In this document: positions 25,010 to 32,692 of the stretch, piece after piece
Layout: each line of letters starts with the position of its first letter
Position numbering within the stretch: the stretch's first letter is position 1
Assembly (NCBI GenBank): GCA_964402685.1
Contig: CAYODE010000004.1
Coordinates: forward strand, 3,462 to 67,461
Source: Aestuariivita sp964402685
Lineage (GTDB): Bacteria; Pseudomonadota; Alphaproteobacteria; Rhodobacterales; Rhodobacteraceae
Length of the DNA: 64,000 bases
Direction: 5' to 3'
Position numbers and translations under genes: made by a program
The notes under the pieces: model-generated
What the model was told of the DNA's origin: nothing
Seen by the model: the letters and a program-made list of their open reading frames with translations, nothing else
The model's database searches: none

Positions 25010-25354
25010 ATGAACAATGCGAAAATGTGGCTTGTCGTTAAGCCGACTGTTGGTGTTCCCCTGTTTCTCTCTGCTGTCGCAGTAGGATCCTTCGCGGTCC
25101 ATGTTGCTGTGCTCAGCAATACATCCTGGGTATCGGACTTCCTGTCCGGCAAGCCCATCGGATCGGGAGACATGGAAACAGCGGCAATCGAGGCCGACAC
25201 AGATGTCGCCAAAGCGGGTTACGCTGTCGACAAATCTGATGGCTCGCGCGAGCTGATGGTGATGATGCCCGACGGCACCGTCGCCAAAGCTGTGCTGCAG
25301 ACAGAAGAGGTTCTTGCCTCGGGATCTGCGCCGCCAAATATCGCCACCAACTAG
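25010..25354 (+). CDS. pucA: Light-harvesting 2 alpha polypeptide with C-terminal extension
   Basis: Residues 1-48 are a standard LH2 alpha chain: MNNAKMWLVVKPTVGVP, a membrane helix with bacteriochlorophyll ligand His31 (FAVHVAVLS) and Trp40. At positions 44 and 45 it has Phe-Leu rather than Tyr-Trp, the combination found in blue-shifted B800-820 complexes. Residues 49-114 are an extra tail of about 65 residues, acidic then Ala/Val rich, absent from the short (50-60 residue) alpha chains. The tail would face the periplasm. A strong AAGGAGG site precedes the start. Confidence 0.94.
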   Translation: MNNAKMWLVVKPTVGVPLFLSAVAVGSFAVHVAVLSNTSWVSDFLSGKPIGSGDMETAAIEADTDVAKAGYAVDKSDGSRELMVMMPDGTVAKAVLQTEEVLASGSAPPNIATN

Positions 25355-25366
25355 GCGATCTTGCGC

Positions 25367-25391
25367 CGCGGGTAGCTTATTGCTGCCCGCG
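25367..25391 (+). promoter_or_regulatory. Intercistronic hairpin between pucA and pucC
   Basis: CGCGGGTAGC (25367-25376) pairs with GCTGCCCGCG (25382-25391) through ten base pairs including one G-T, with a 5-base loop. No U tract follows, so it is more likely an mRNA-stabilising processing hairpin that lets the pucBA message outlast pucC, a pattern known for puf and puc operons. Confidence 0.7.
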
Positions 25392-25461
25392 CGCATCCCA
25401 ATATGCGGAGTGCGACGGTGCGTTCTGACGCAGTTGCGCCTTCGCCTGTTTGAGACGGATC

Positions 25462-26898
25462 ATGATCGATTATCGCGCTCTTATCCTGCGGAAACTGGCG
25501 ACCATCACGCCGCGATATCTGCCGTTTGCTGATGTTGCTACCGAAGATGTCCCACTCTCGCGTTTGATCCGGCTTTCGCTGTTTCAGGTTACCGTCGGTA
25601 TGGCCTTGGTTTTGCTGGTGGGAACGCTGAACCGCGTCATGATTGTCGAACTTGCCGTACCTGCCACACTGGTCGCGGGTATGTTGGCACTTCCATTGCT
25701 CTTCGCGCCACTGCGCAGCTTCATTGGCTTTAAATCTGACACGCATCGGTCTGCACTAGGATGGCGGCGCGTGCCGTATATCTGGAAGGGTACAATGTAC
25801 CAGTTCGGCGGCTTTGCGATAATGCCTTTCGCCTTGTTGGTGCTGTCTGGCTATGGCGAGGCGGTTGATGCCCCAAGATGGGTCGGGTTGACCTCGGCGG
25901 CGTTGGCGTTCCTTCTCGTCGGTGCCGGGGTTCACATTGTCCAGACTGTTGGCCTCGCCCTTGCGACGGATCTCGTGAAGGAAGAAGACCACCCCAAGGT
26001 CGTTGGTCTTATGTATGTTATGCTCCTTTTGGGCATGGTTGTCAGTGCGCTTATCTACGGCGCACTTTTAGAGAATTACACGCCCGGACGATTGATCCAG
26101 GTCGTTCAAGGCTCTGCTGTTCTGACTGTGGCGCTGAACCTTTTGGCTCTCTGGAAGCAGGAATCGCGTGATCGCGGGCGTGCGCAAATAATGGAGACTG
26201 CTCCGCGTGAACACTTCGCCGCCGCTTGGTCCAGACTGGTCGCCCAGACGGGTATGGTCAGACTGCTCGTTGTGATTGGTCTGGGGACATTTGGTTACGG
26301 CATGGCCGACGTTTTGCTTGAGCCCTACGGGGGACAGGCCTTAGGTCTGAGCGTTGCGGATACCACTAAGCTGACCGCGCTCTTGGCCGCCGGTACGCTC
26401 ATAGGCTTTGCGATTGCGTCACGCGCTTTGGGCCAGGGCGGAGATCCTGCGCGTTTGGCGGTTTTTGGTGCGCTGGTGGGCATTCCCGGGTTTGCGGCCA
26501 TTGTCCTCGCCTCTGCATATATTGGCCCCGTGTTGTTTATCCTTGGGACAGGTCTGACGGGTCTTGGTGCTGGCTTGTTCGGCCATGCAACGCTGACCGC
26601 GACGATCCGGCAGGCCCCGTCCGGGCAGATCGGATTGTCCATCGGTACATGGGGCGCGGTGCAGGCGACCTGTGCCGGTGTCGGCGTCGCGTTGGCTGGT
26701 GTTGTCCGTGACGTTCTTGTGGGTCAGGCAGGTTTGACGGGAAGTCAGCTGCATTTGCCCTATAACGTAGTCTTCATGATCGAAATAGCATGTCTTGTTC
26801 TGGCCATTCTTGTGGCTGTTCCATTGGCGACACGTCGTGTCCGATTTTCGGACCGGTCAGAGTCAGCCCAACAAACTAACCCGGTGGAGGTCCCATGA
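25462..26898 (+). CDS. pucC: PucC/LhaA-family light-harvesting assembly membrane protein (BCD/MFS type)
   Basis: From ATG 25462 the protein is 478 residues with about twelve membrane helices. The PUCC family segments are clear: SLFQVTVGMALVLLVGTLNR, LPLLFAPLRSFIGFKSDTHR and GWRRVPYIWKGTMYQFGG. PucC-like proteins are needed for LH2 assembly, probably by delivering bacteriochlorophyll or shepherding the polypeptides. An in-frame TTG at 25450 is an alternative start. It follows the intercistronic hairpin and overlaps the next gene by ATGA (26895-26898), so the repeat protein is translationally coupled to it. Confidence 0.92.
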   Translation: MIDYRALILRKLATITPRYLPFADVATEDVPLSRLIRLSLFQVTVGMALVLLVGTLNRVMIVELAVPATLVAGMLALPLLFAPLRSFIGFKSDTHRSALGWRRVPYIWKGTMYQFGGFAIMPFALLVLSGYGEAVDAPRWVGLTSAALAFLLVGAGVHIVQTVGLALATDLVKEEDHPKVVGLMYVMLLLGMVVSALIYGALLENYTPGRLIQVVQGSAVLTVALNLLALWKQESRDRGRAQIMETAPREHFAAAWSRLVAQTGMVRLLVVIGLGTFGYGMADVLLEPYGGQALGLSVADTTKLTALLAAGTLIGFAIASRALGQGGDPARLAVFGALVGIPGFAAIVLASAYIGPVLFILGTGLTGLGAGLFGHATLTATIRQAPSGQIGLSIGTWGAVQATCAGVGVALAGVVRDVLVGQAGLTGSQLHLPYNVVFMIEIACLVLAILVAVPLATRRVRFSDRSESAQQTNPVEVP

Positions 26899-27998
26899 CG
26901 AATATCATCACACGGTACTATGAGAGCGCGGCACAAGCACGCTCGGTGGTGTTTGAGCTTGTCTATCGACAGCGGCTCTCGCCCCGGATTATTGACCTCT
27001 ATGAAAAGGCAGACGGCCTGACAGACAAGCTGGCAGCCTACAAAGTGCTTCCAGAGACCGCCGAAGCGTATCAAGACAAACTTGCCACCGGCGGTGCCGT
27101 CATTCTGGTCCGCGCGGGCATTCGTCCGCTTGCGGTCGCCAAGACTACGCGGGAAGTGACGGCTGCCATGGGCGCGGCTGATATGGGCGGATTGACCGAA
27201 GAAGTCTTGGTCAAGGATGAACGACCACCAAGTCTGGGCTTAAGCGTACTACGCGATCACCGCCACATGATGACCCGGCCTCTCGGCTTCGCAAAGACCA
27301 ACTATCATATGGCCGACTGGCCAATTGGATTGATTAGTCGGCGCAAACCATTCACCGGCACGGTGATCCCGCCGCACGGGCGCATGGCGACGTGGCCCAT
27401 TGACCTCTTGTTGCCGGCTACCACGCGCTATGGCCGCTTTCCGTTCGACTTCCTGGTCCCGGGTCACAAGTACATGGCGAAGTTCCCCTTTGCTCACCTT
27501 ATCCCTGGACACAAATTCCAAGCGAAGTTTCCCTTTGGACATCTGGTCCCGCACAACGTCCGATACGGCCGTTTCCCGTTCGGTCTGCTGGTTCCAGGTC
27601 ACAAATACATGGCCAAATTCCCGTTTGCCCATTTGGTGCCAGGTCATCAGCGGATGGCAAGTTGGCCCTTCCCTTTGCTAATCAACGGCAAACAGGGCCG
27701 GAACGCTCTGATTCCTGGTCACAAGTATCAGGCAAAATTTCCCATCGATCACCTCGTACCCGGCCACAAATACATGGCAAACTTCCCGATCGGTCACCGT
27801 GTATCGCACAACCGTCGTTATGGGCGCTTCCCGTTTGGTCTGCTGGTCCCCGGGCAAAAGTTCATGGCAAAGTTCCCCTTCGCCCACATTGTCCCGGGCC
27901 ACAAGCATATGGCGAAATTCCCCTTCGGCCATATCGTACCTGGCCATAAATACATGGCGAACTTTATCTTCCCGCATACAAAGACAAGCGGTGGCTAG
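26895..27998 (+). CDS. Novel puc-operon protein: YflT-like N-terminal domain plus 15-residue GHKYMAKFPF repeats
   Basis: I do not recognise this 367-residue protein as a known family. Residues 1-95 (ITRYYESAAQARSVVFELV, then KVLPETAEAYQDKLATGGAV and ILVRAG) have the helix-strand order and the VPxxxAxxYxxxLxxGG pattern of general stress protein 17M/YflT domains. Residues 96-157 are a linker with one degenerate repeat (YHMADWPIGLI). Residues 158-362 hold thirteen 15-residue units of consensus VPGHKYMAKFPFAHL, rich in His, Lys, Phe and Pro. It has no signal peptide or obvious membrane helix and is strongly basic. It starts by ATGA overlap with pucC, with GGAGG (26886-26890) 4 bases upstream. Position implies a role with LH2; this is inference. 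Confidence 0.85.
   Translation: MTNIITRYYESAAQARSVVFELVYRQRLSPRIIDLYEKADGLTDKLAAYKVLPETAEAYQDKLATGGAVILVRAGIRPLAVAKTTREVTAAMGAADMGGLTEEVLVKDERPPSLGLSVLRDHRHMMTRPLGFAKTNYHMADWPIGLISRRKPFTGTVIPPHGRMATWPIDLLLPATTRYGRFPFDFLVPGHKYMAKFPFAHLIPGHKFQAKFPFGHLVPHNVRYGRFPFGLLVPGHKYMAKFPFAHLVPGHQRMASWPFPLLINGKQGRNALIPGHKYQAKFPIDHLVPGHKYMANFPIGHRVSHNRRYGRFPFGLLVPGQKFMAKFPFAHIVPGHKHMAKFPFGHIVPGHKYMANFIFPHTKTSGG
27366..27980 (+). repeat. In-frame 45-bp (15-residue) repeat array
   Basis: Seven contiguous units (residues 158-262), a 10-residue interruption (263-272, INGKQGRNAL) and six more units (273-362). Counting the interruption as a shortened unit, the variant with RYGRFPF falls at positions 2, 5, (8) and 11, a three-unit, 45-residue super-repeat. 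Units encoding the same peptide use different synonymous codons, so the array is old and held by selection on protein sequence. Confidence 0.9.
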
Positions 27999-28012
27999 AA
28001 GGTTAAGGAACT

Positions 28013-28036
28013 CGGACGCTGGCTCGCTGGCGTCCG
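28013..28036 (+). terminator. Hairpin at the end of the puc operon
   Basis: CGGACGC (28013-28019) pairs with GCGTCCG (28030-28036) across a 10-base loop, 15 bp after the stop of the repeat-protein gene. There is no U tract; it may be a 3'-end stabiliser or a Rho-assisted end. Confidence 0.45.
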
Positions 28037-28108
28037 TGTCCAAACGGAAATGCTGGCAGTTGCGTTTAACTGCAGTCCGGCACAGTCGGGTCGTCGGTCT
28101 GATGGTGC

Positions 28109-28435
28109 CTAAACTTGGCGTGCACCGTCCAATTCGCCGCGCAATAACTCCGCTTCATGGCGTGCATCGCGCAGACCTTCCATCGCCGCGCTAAGCTCGG
28201 CCTCGGTCTGGCTCAACTGATTGGTAAGCTCTGCCTCACGTTGTTGCAGATACGTAATGGCTTGGTCGCGGGTCTCTTCTGCCTCGTGCAGTTCCTGGCT
28301 CATGCGATCCAATTCGCCGATATCTGCTGAAGACACGCGTGTGAACCTGTGCACCAACCAGTTTGCAAACCACCCCAAGGCGAACGCTACAAACAAAATC
28401 ACCGCGGTGGTCAGAATAAACTCAGTTCTGTTCAT
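28109..28435 (-). CDS. Small membrane-anchored coiled-coil protein
   Basis: The 108-residue protein has one N-terminal membrane helix (FILTTAVILFVAFALGWFANW) followed by a heptad-rich coiled coil from about residue 40 to the end (ELDRMSQELHEAEETRDQA). It starts inside the 3' end of the OmpA/BON gene (14-bp overlap), so the two are coupled. No catalytic motif. A structural partner of the OmpA-family protein in the envelope is a reasonable guess. Confidence 0.75.
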   Translation of the reverse strand: MNRTEFILTTAVILFVAFALGWFANWLVHRFTRVSSADIGELDRMSQELHEAEETRDQAITYLQQREAELTNQLSQTEAELSAAMEGLRDARHEAELLRGELDGARQV

Positions 28436-30323
28436 CGGTTGTCCCTTGGGTCGAGTCGCTTTCGGCGTCCTCGGCCATTGTGTCCAATGTGTTTTCTGCT
28501 TCTGGCACGGACGGTTCCGGTCGGATCAGCCTGAATTCGATCCGGCGGTTCGCCTCGCGCCCCTCTTCACTCCCATTATCGGCAATAGGCTGCGTTTCTC
28601 CATACCCTTTTGCGGTAAAGTTCGACGTCAGAATACGCCGGGCACGCAATTCGTTCAAAACCGATTGCGCACGTGCCTGGCTCAGCTGTTCGTTCATGAC
28701 TTCGCGGCCCTGACTGTCGGTATGGCCCTGAATTTCAATCCGGATATCGCCGCACTCGCTCAACAGCTCAGCAATTGCATTCATGGTATCAAGAGAACTG
28801 GCCGTGATGGTGGCAGAGCCAGGTTCGAATGAAATACGTCCATCGGTCATGATTCCAGCAAGGCCCGCTTCGCATTCCTCGGGTGTTGGCGGAATATCAG
28901 TGGGTGGCGGGGGTTCACGATAAATAACTTCGATTTCGAACCGCTCTGCGCCCCCCAACTTGTCTGACAGCAAGCTTGCGATCGACGCGTTGGCAGCCTC
29001 GTCATGGGTCATACCCTGAATGGACACGTTGGACGGTGTAATCGTCAAAACGCCGTTTTCCAGCTTCGACAATGCTTCAAGACCGCTTAGAACGCGGACC
29101 GGCCAGTCGGCAGGCAGCCCATCCACAACGCGTGCCGCGGTGTACACGCTGGCCGAACCAAAGCGTGCTTTTGCGTAGCTATCTGCAAGCTGCCGTAGTG
29201 CCGCGTCACTTAGTCGGCCGCGCAGTTGAACCAGTCCTTCGGGACTGAGCGTCGCCGTGAACTCTGGCGGGCCTTCGACAGTGTCGCTCTCGGGAGGTGG
29301 CAAAGTCGCGTATAAGGCAAATACGTCAGGCAGAGCGTTTTCTAACTCGCCTACGACGCGGTCAAACTGGGCCTCAGGCGTTCCTTGAACGGCCGCCAGA
29401 GTAATGTCGGCATCCGAAAACGTGACCGAGCCCGCCCCAAGTTCGGCGATAGCCGCTAACGCCTGTTCTGCGGCCTCTGCCCAGTTGGGCGTGGGAACGC
29501 CCATACCAATGGTGCAGCGCGCGTTGCCAGTTAGTCCCGCATCAGTCGCTGCTTGAAGAATGCGGGCCTGAGCTTCTTCGTCCTGAGCGGAACAGGCGTC
29601 GAAGCGCCCGCCTTGCTCATCTAGCACAAAGCGTAACGTGAATGGGGTGATCACAGGGCGCGGTGCTGCGATATCCAACGCCATGCGCAGCGCGGGTGGG
29701 ACGCGGCGTTCCAGTTCGGCTTCAAGCTCCGCTTTTTCCTCGGCGCTGTCAGCGATCGCCGTAATTTCGATCTGACCTGCATCTACAGACAGCTTGGATC
29801 GAGGCAGAGTCGCTAACGTAGAAAGCGCGAAACCAAGCGCGTCTTCCCAACCTTGGGGCGGCGCGTAATTTGCCACTTCCAAAAGGTCTGTGACAGGCTG
29901 ATCGCCGGCGAGGTCTTCTAACCGTGTCAAGATTGCCTCGCGGTCAGTGGACGCGGGAATCAAACCAATGACGGAAATGCCGCTATCGTTGCGCAACAGT
30001 TCCATGGAAAACCTTGGCGCGACGATGCTTTCCGTCGCTGTTACACGCATATCGTCAATGATGCGGGCGGCATCTACAACTGTTCCGGTTGTGCTTATTG
30101 CATTGAATCGTGCCGCTTCAGACGGGGCCGTACCCGATAAAGTTACTGTCAGTCCATCAGCCTGCACTTCAGCCCATGTCATCTGTGCCTCGTCCAAAGT
30201 GCGGCGCACATTGATTTCAGAGTTGTCCTCGATGACTCGCACGGAAAACGTGGCCGTTACCAAGCTCAGCACAGCGGCTCCGGTAAAGATAGCAGCAACA
30301 ATCGCGACAGTAGACAGGCGCAT
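28422..30323 (-). CDS. OmpA-family envelope protein with BON-like repeats
   Basis: From ATG 30323 (MRLSTVAIVAAIF) the protein is 633 residues with an N-terminal membrane anchor or signal segment. A tandem set of BON-like alpha/beta modules occupies roughly 35-500. The C-terminal OmpA peptidoglycan-binding domain is about 510-615, with IEIQGHTDSQGREVMNEQLS, ARAQSVLNELRARRI and NRRIEFRLI. It probably links the envelope to peptidoglycan. The frame is open a further 29 codons upstream, but those residues do not resemble an export signal. Followed by the coupled coiled-coil gene. Confidence 0.83.
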   Translation of the reverse strand: MRLSTVAIVAAIFTGAAVLSLVTATFSVRVIEDNSEINVRRTLDEAQMTWAEVQADGLTVTLSGTAPSEAARFNAISTTGTVVDAARIIDDMRVTATESIVAPRFSMELLRNDSGISVIGLIPASTDREAILTRLEDLAGDQPVTDLLEVANYAPPQGWEDALGFALSTLATLPRSKLSVDAGQIEITAIADSAEEKAELEAELERRVPPALRMALDIAAPRPVITPFTLRFVLDEQGGRFDACSAQDEEAQARILQAATDAGLTGNARCTIGMGVPTPNWAEAAEQALAAIAELGAGSVTFSDADITLAAVQGTPEAQFDRVVGELENALPDVFALYATLPPPESDTVEGPPEFTATLSPEGLVQLRGRLSDAALRQLADSYAKARFGSASVYTAARVVDGLPADWPVRVLSGLEALSKLENGVLTITPSNVSIQGMTHDEAANASIASLLSDKLGGAERFEIEVIYREPPPPTDIPPTPEECEAGLAGIMTDGRISFEPGSATITASSLDTMNAIAELLSECGDIRIEIQGHTDSQGREVMNEQLSQARAQSVLNELRARRILTSNFTAKGYGETQPIADNGSEEGREANRRIEFRLIRPEPSVPEAENTLDTMAEDAESDSTQGTTDEQN

Positions 30324-30410
30324 CGGTGATTTCGTCTCAGACTTGCAAACAGCTTGAGCCCCAACTCGGGCAGCAGGGCGAGTGATACGCCCTGTGCGTC
30401 CGGACCGCAA

Positions 30411-31373
30411 TCACATCAAGATTGCAATACAGAGGAAGACCAGTGGAATGAGTCCTGCATCCCGATTGGAGCGGAAGAGACGCAACAACACAGGAGCATC
30501 ATCCACTTTGAGACTGCGCAATTGCCACGTCAGGTGAAAACCCATGGCCCATGGGCCTGCAAGGGCAATCACAAGCGCTAATGGGTTGGCGCCGGGCATC
30601 AGCGCAACGACGATGGCTGTGGCCAACAACATCAGAGTTCCCACAAGGAACCGTCGCAACCAGGTGGGCGAGTTTTCGCCGAAGAGCCGTGCGGTCGACT
30701 TAATCCCGATCAATGCGTCATCCTCGGTATCCTGGTGCGCATAGATTGTGTCGTAGAAGAGCGTCCAAGCGATCCCAGCGAGGTACAGGATGACAGGAGC
30801 GGCATGCAGGCTGCCCGTGTGAGCCGCCCATGCCAGCAATGCGCCCCAGTTAAAGGCCAACCCCAGAAAGACCTGCGGCCACCAGGTGAAGCGCTTGGCA
30901 AAGGGATATATCGCGACCGGGAGTAGTGAAAGAATTCCAAGAGCGATTGCAGCCGTATTGAAGGTCAGCAAAATACCAAATGCGATCAGTGCCTGAGCGC
31001 ACATCCAAATCACTGCGCCCTTTACACTGACTTGGCCGGACGGGATCGGTCGTGACGCAGTTCTGGCAACCGAGCCGTCAAAGTCGCGATCGGTAATGTC
31101 ATTCCAGGTGCAACCCGCACCGCGCATGAGCCACGCGCCTATCGCGCATCCGACTGCAATCCAAGCGTCTTCAGCGCGAGGTTGTCCATCATGAAGAATG
31201 GCCAGTGCCAATCCCCACCAGCAAGGTATCAACAAAAGCCACGTTCCAATGGGACGGTCGGCGCGGCTCAACCTCAAATACGGCCGGGTGGCCTGTGGTG
31301 CCCAGCGATCCACCCAATTGTCTTTTACGGCATCGGCGACTTGTCCGTCTGGTGTTGGCGCGTGGCCTTGCAT
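30411..31373 (-). CDS. ubiA: 4-hydroxybenzoate polyprenyltransferase
   Basis: From ATG 31373 (MQGHAPTPDG) the membrane enzyme is 320 residues. The first Asp-rich motif is NDITDRDFDGSVARTASRPI and the second is YDTIYAHQDTEDDALIG; both bind the Mg-prenyl diphosphate. It prenylates 4-hydroxybenzoate in ubiquinone synthesis. I considered chlorophyll synthase (bchG), a relative, but the RTASRPIPSG context and second motif fit UbiA. It is divergent from rsmE with only 12 bp between the starts. Confidence 0.93.
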   Translation of the reverse strand: MQGHAPTPDGQVADAVKDNWVDRWAPQATRPYLRLSRADRPIGTWLLLIPCWWGLALAILHDGQPRAEDAWIAVGCAIGAWLMRGAGCTWNDITDRDFDGSVARTASRPIPSGQVSVKGAVIWMCAQALIAFGILLTFNTAAIALGILSLLPVAIYPFAKRFTWWPQVFLGLAFNWGALLAWAAHTGSLHAAPVILYLAGIAWTLFYDTIYAHQDTEDDALIGIKSTARLFGENSPTWLRRFLVGTLMLLATAIVVALMPGANPLALVIALAGPWAMGFHLTWQLRSLKVDDAPVLLRLFRSNRDAGLIPLVFLCIAILM

Positions 31374-31385
31374 ATCTAAGGGTCC

Positions 31386-32108
31386 ATGACTGCGAAGATC
31401 CGGCTTTATGTAGATCACCCCTTGGGTGAGGGGCAATTGGTTCCTTTGACGCGCGAACAGGCTCACTACCTGTTTGGTGTGATGCGTCAGGGTGTCGGGG
31501 CGGCTCTTCTTTTGTTCAATGGGCGCGATGGTGAATGGCTGGGCGAAGTTGCGGAAGCCGGTAAGCGCGGCGGCGCGTTGTCGGTGATCCAAAAGACAAA
31601 GCCCCTGCAGATGCCTCCGGACCTTTGGCTGTGTTTTGCGCCGATCAAAAAGGCCCGAACGGATTTCATCGTCGAAAAGGCCGCTGAACTCGGTGCAGCG
31701 CGCATCATCCCAGTGCAGACCGATTTCACCAATTCAGAGCGGATCCGGCAGGATCGATTGCAGGCCCACGCCCTCGAAGCCGCTGAGCAGTGCGGCGGCA
31801 CATTTGTGCCTGAAGTCGCGCCAATGCAACGGCTTGGAGCTTTGCTGGACACTTGGCCTGGCAATCGTCAGTTGATGTTCTGTGACGAAGCGGAGGTTGG
31901 CGCGGGCAAAACCCTGAACGACGCCGGGCCCGGACCTTGGGCCATCTTGATCGGTCCGGAAGGTGGGTTTTCCGAGGCAGAGCGCGATCGTCTGGCGTCG
32001 TTACCGTTTTCCCATGTGGTCAGCTTGGGCCCCAGAGTACTTCGCGCGGACACAGCAGCGGTTGCGGCGCTGACCGTGTGGCAGCAGGCGTTAGGGGATT
32101 GGGCGTGA
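31386..32108 (+). CDS. rsmE: 16S rRNA (uracil-1498-N3)-methyltransferase
   Basis: The 240-residue SPOUT-fold enzyme has KKARTDFIVEKAAELGAARI, the SAM-binding loop LIGPEGGFSEAERD and LGPRVLRADTAAVAAL, which together define RsmE. It methylates U1498 of 16S rRNA. The next gene starts with GTG overlapping its stop codon. Confidence 0.94.
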   Translation: MTAKIRLYVDHPLGEGQLVPLTREQAHYLFGVMRQGVGAALLLFNGRDGEWLGEVAEAGKRGGALSVIQKTKPLQMPPDLWLCFAPIKKARTDFIVEKAAELGAARIIPVQTDFTNSERIRQDRLQAHALEAAEQCGGTFVPEVAPMQRLGALLDTWPGNRQLMFCDEAEVGAGKTLNDAGPGPWAILIGPEGGFSEAERDRLASLPFSHVVSLGPRVLRADTAAVAALTVWQQALGDWA

Positions 32109-32629
32109 GTTTTGTGCGTCCCGAAGCTCAGGCCGCTTTGTGGCGTTTTCGGGAAATCCTGTCGGGCGCGGGGCTCGGCGCTTTGGGGGTATGGCTTGCA
32201 TTGGGTCGCGGTCTCACCGTCTGGTTGGGATATGCCGCTATTGGAGTGGCGATTGGTCTGATCATCGTTGGTGTGCAGCGCGCGCGGTTTCGCACTGGCG
32301 GGGGTGGTCCAGGCGTCGTTGGCATTGACGAAGGGCAGATCGCCTATTTTGGTCCGTTGTCCGGCGGAGTGATGGCCCTGGCCGATTTGGAGCGGCTGAC
32401 GCTTGATCCGACAGCACAGCCTGCGCACTGGACGTTAGAGAGCAATACGCAGCCAGCTCTTCACATCCCTGTGAACGCGGAAGGGTCCGAAAAACTCTTC
32501 GACGCATTTGCAGTGCTTCCTGGCATCAAAACGGAACGTATGCTTGCCGAATTGCGCGGTCGCGCCACCTATCCGGTTGTGATTTGGGAAAAGTCATCAG
32601 CCCGGCCCGCAAACCTGCGTCTCCATTGA
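32105..32629 (+). CDS. Conserved membrane protein of unknown function
   Basis: The 174-residue protein starts at GTG 32105, overlapping the rsmE stop (GTGA). Two membrane helices near residues 18-60 precede a soluble domain (about 70-170) that looks like a small PH-like or mixed beta domain (GIDEGQIAYFGPLSGGVMAL). I do not recognise a family. The coupling to rsmE and gshA suggests constitutive expression. Confidence 0.7.
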   Translation: MSFVRPEAQAALWRFREILSGAGLGALGVWLALGRGLTVWLGYAAIGVAIGLIIVGVQRARFRTGGGGPGVVGIDEGQIAYFGPLSGGVMALADLERLTLDPTAQPAHWTLESNTQPALHIPVNAEGSEKLFDAFAVLPGIKTERMLAELRGRATYPVVIWEKSSARPANLRLH

Positions 32630-32692
32630 CACCTCGGTCATTTGCCCGCAGGAGTGGCGCAGGACGCGAAGACCAAGATCGGAGACCCGCAT

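Noticed and set aside
27366..27980. A 45-bp periodic pattern that could suggest a CRISPR or minisatellite array
   Set aside because: The period is a multiple of three, the pattern is in frame throughout and copies differ mainly at synonymous sites, so it is a protein repeat. There are no unique spacers.
26895..27998. Reading the repeat protein as a multi-core RiPP precursor
   Set aside because: No modification enzyme, protease or exporter typical of RiPPs is adjacent, units are not separated by cleavage-type linkers, and the N-terminal part looks folded. The neighbours are antenna genes.
30411..31373. The prenyltransferase as chlorophyll synthase (bchG) because of the nearby puc operon
   Set aside because: Motifs and length fit UbiA, and the rsmE/gshA context is the usual housekeeping one.
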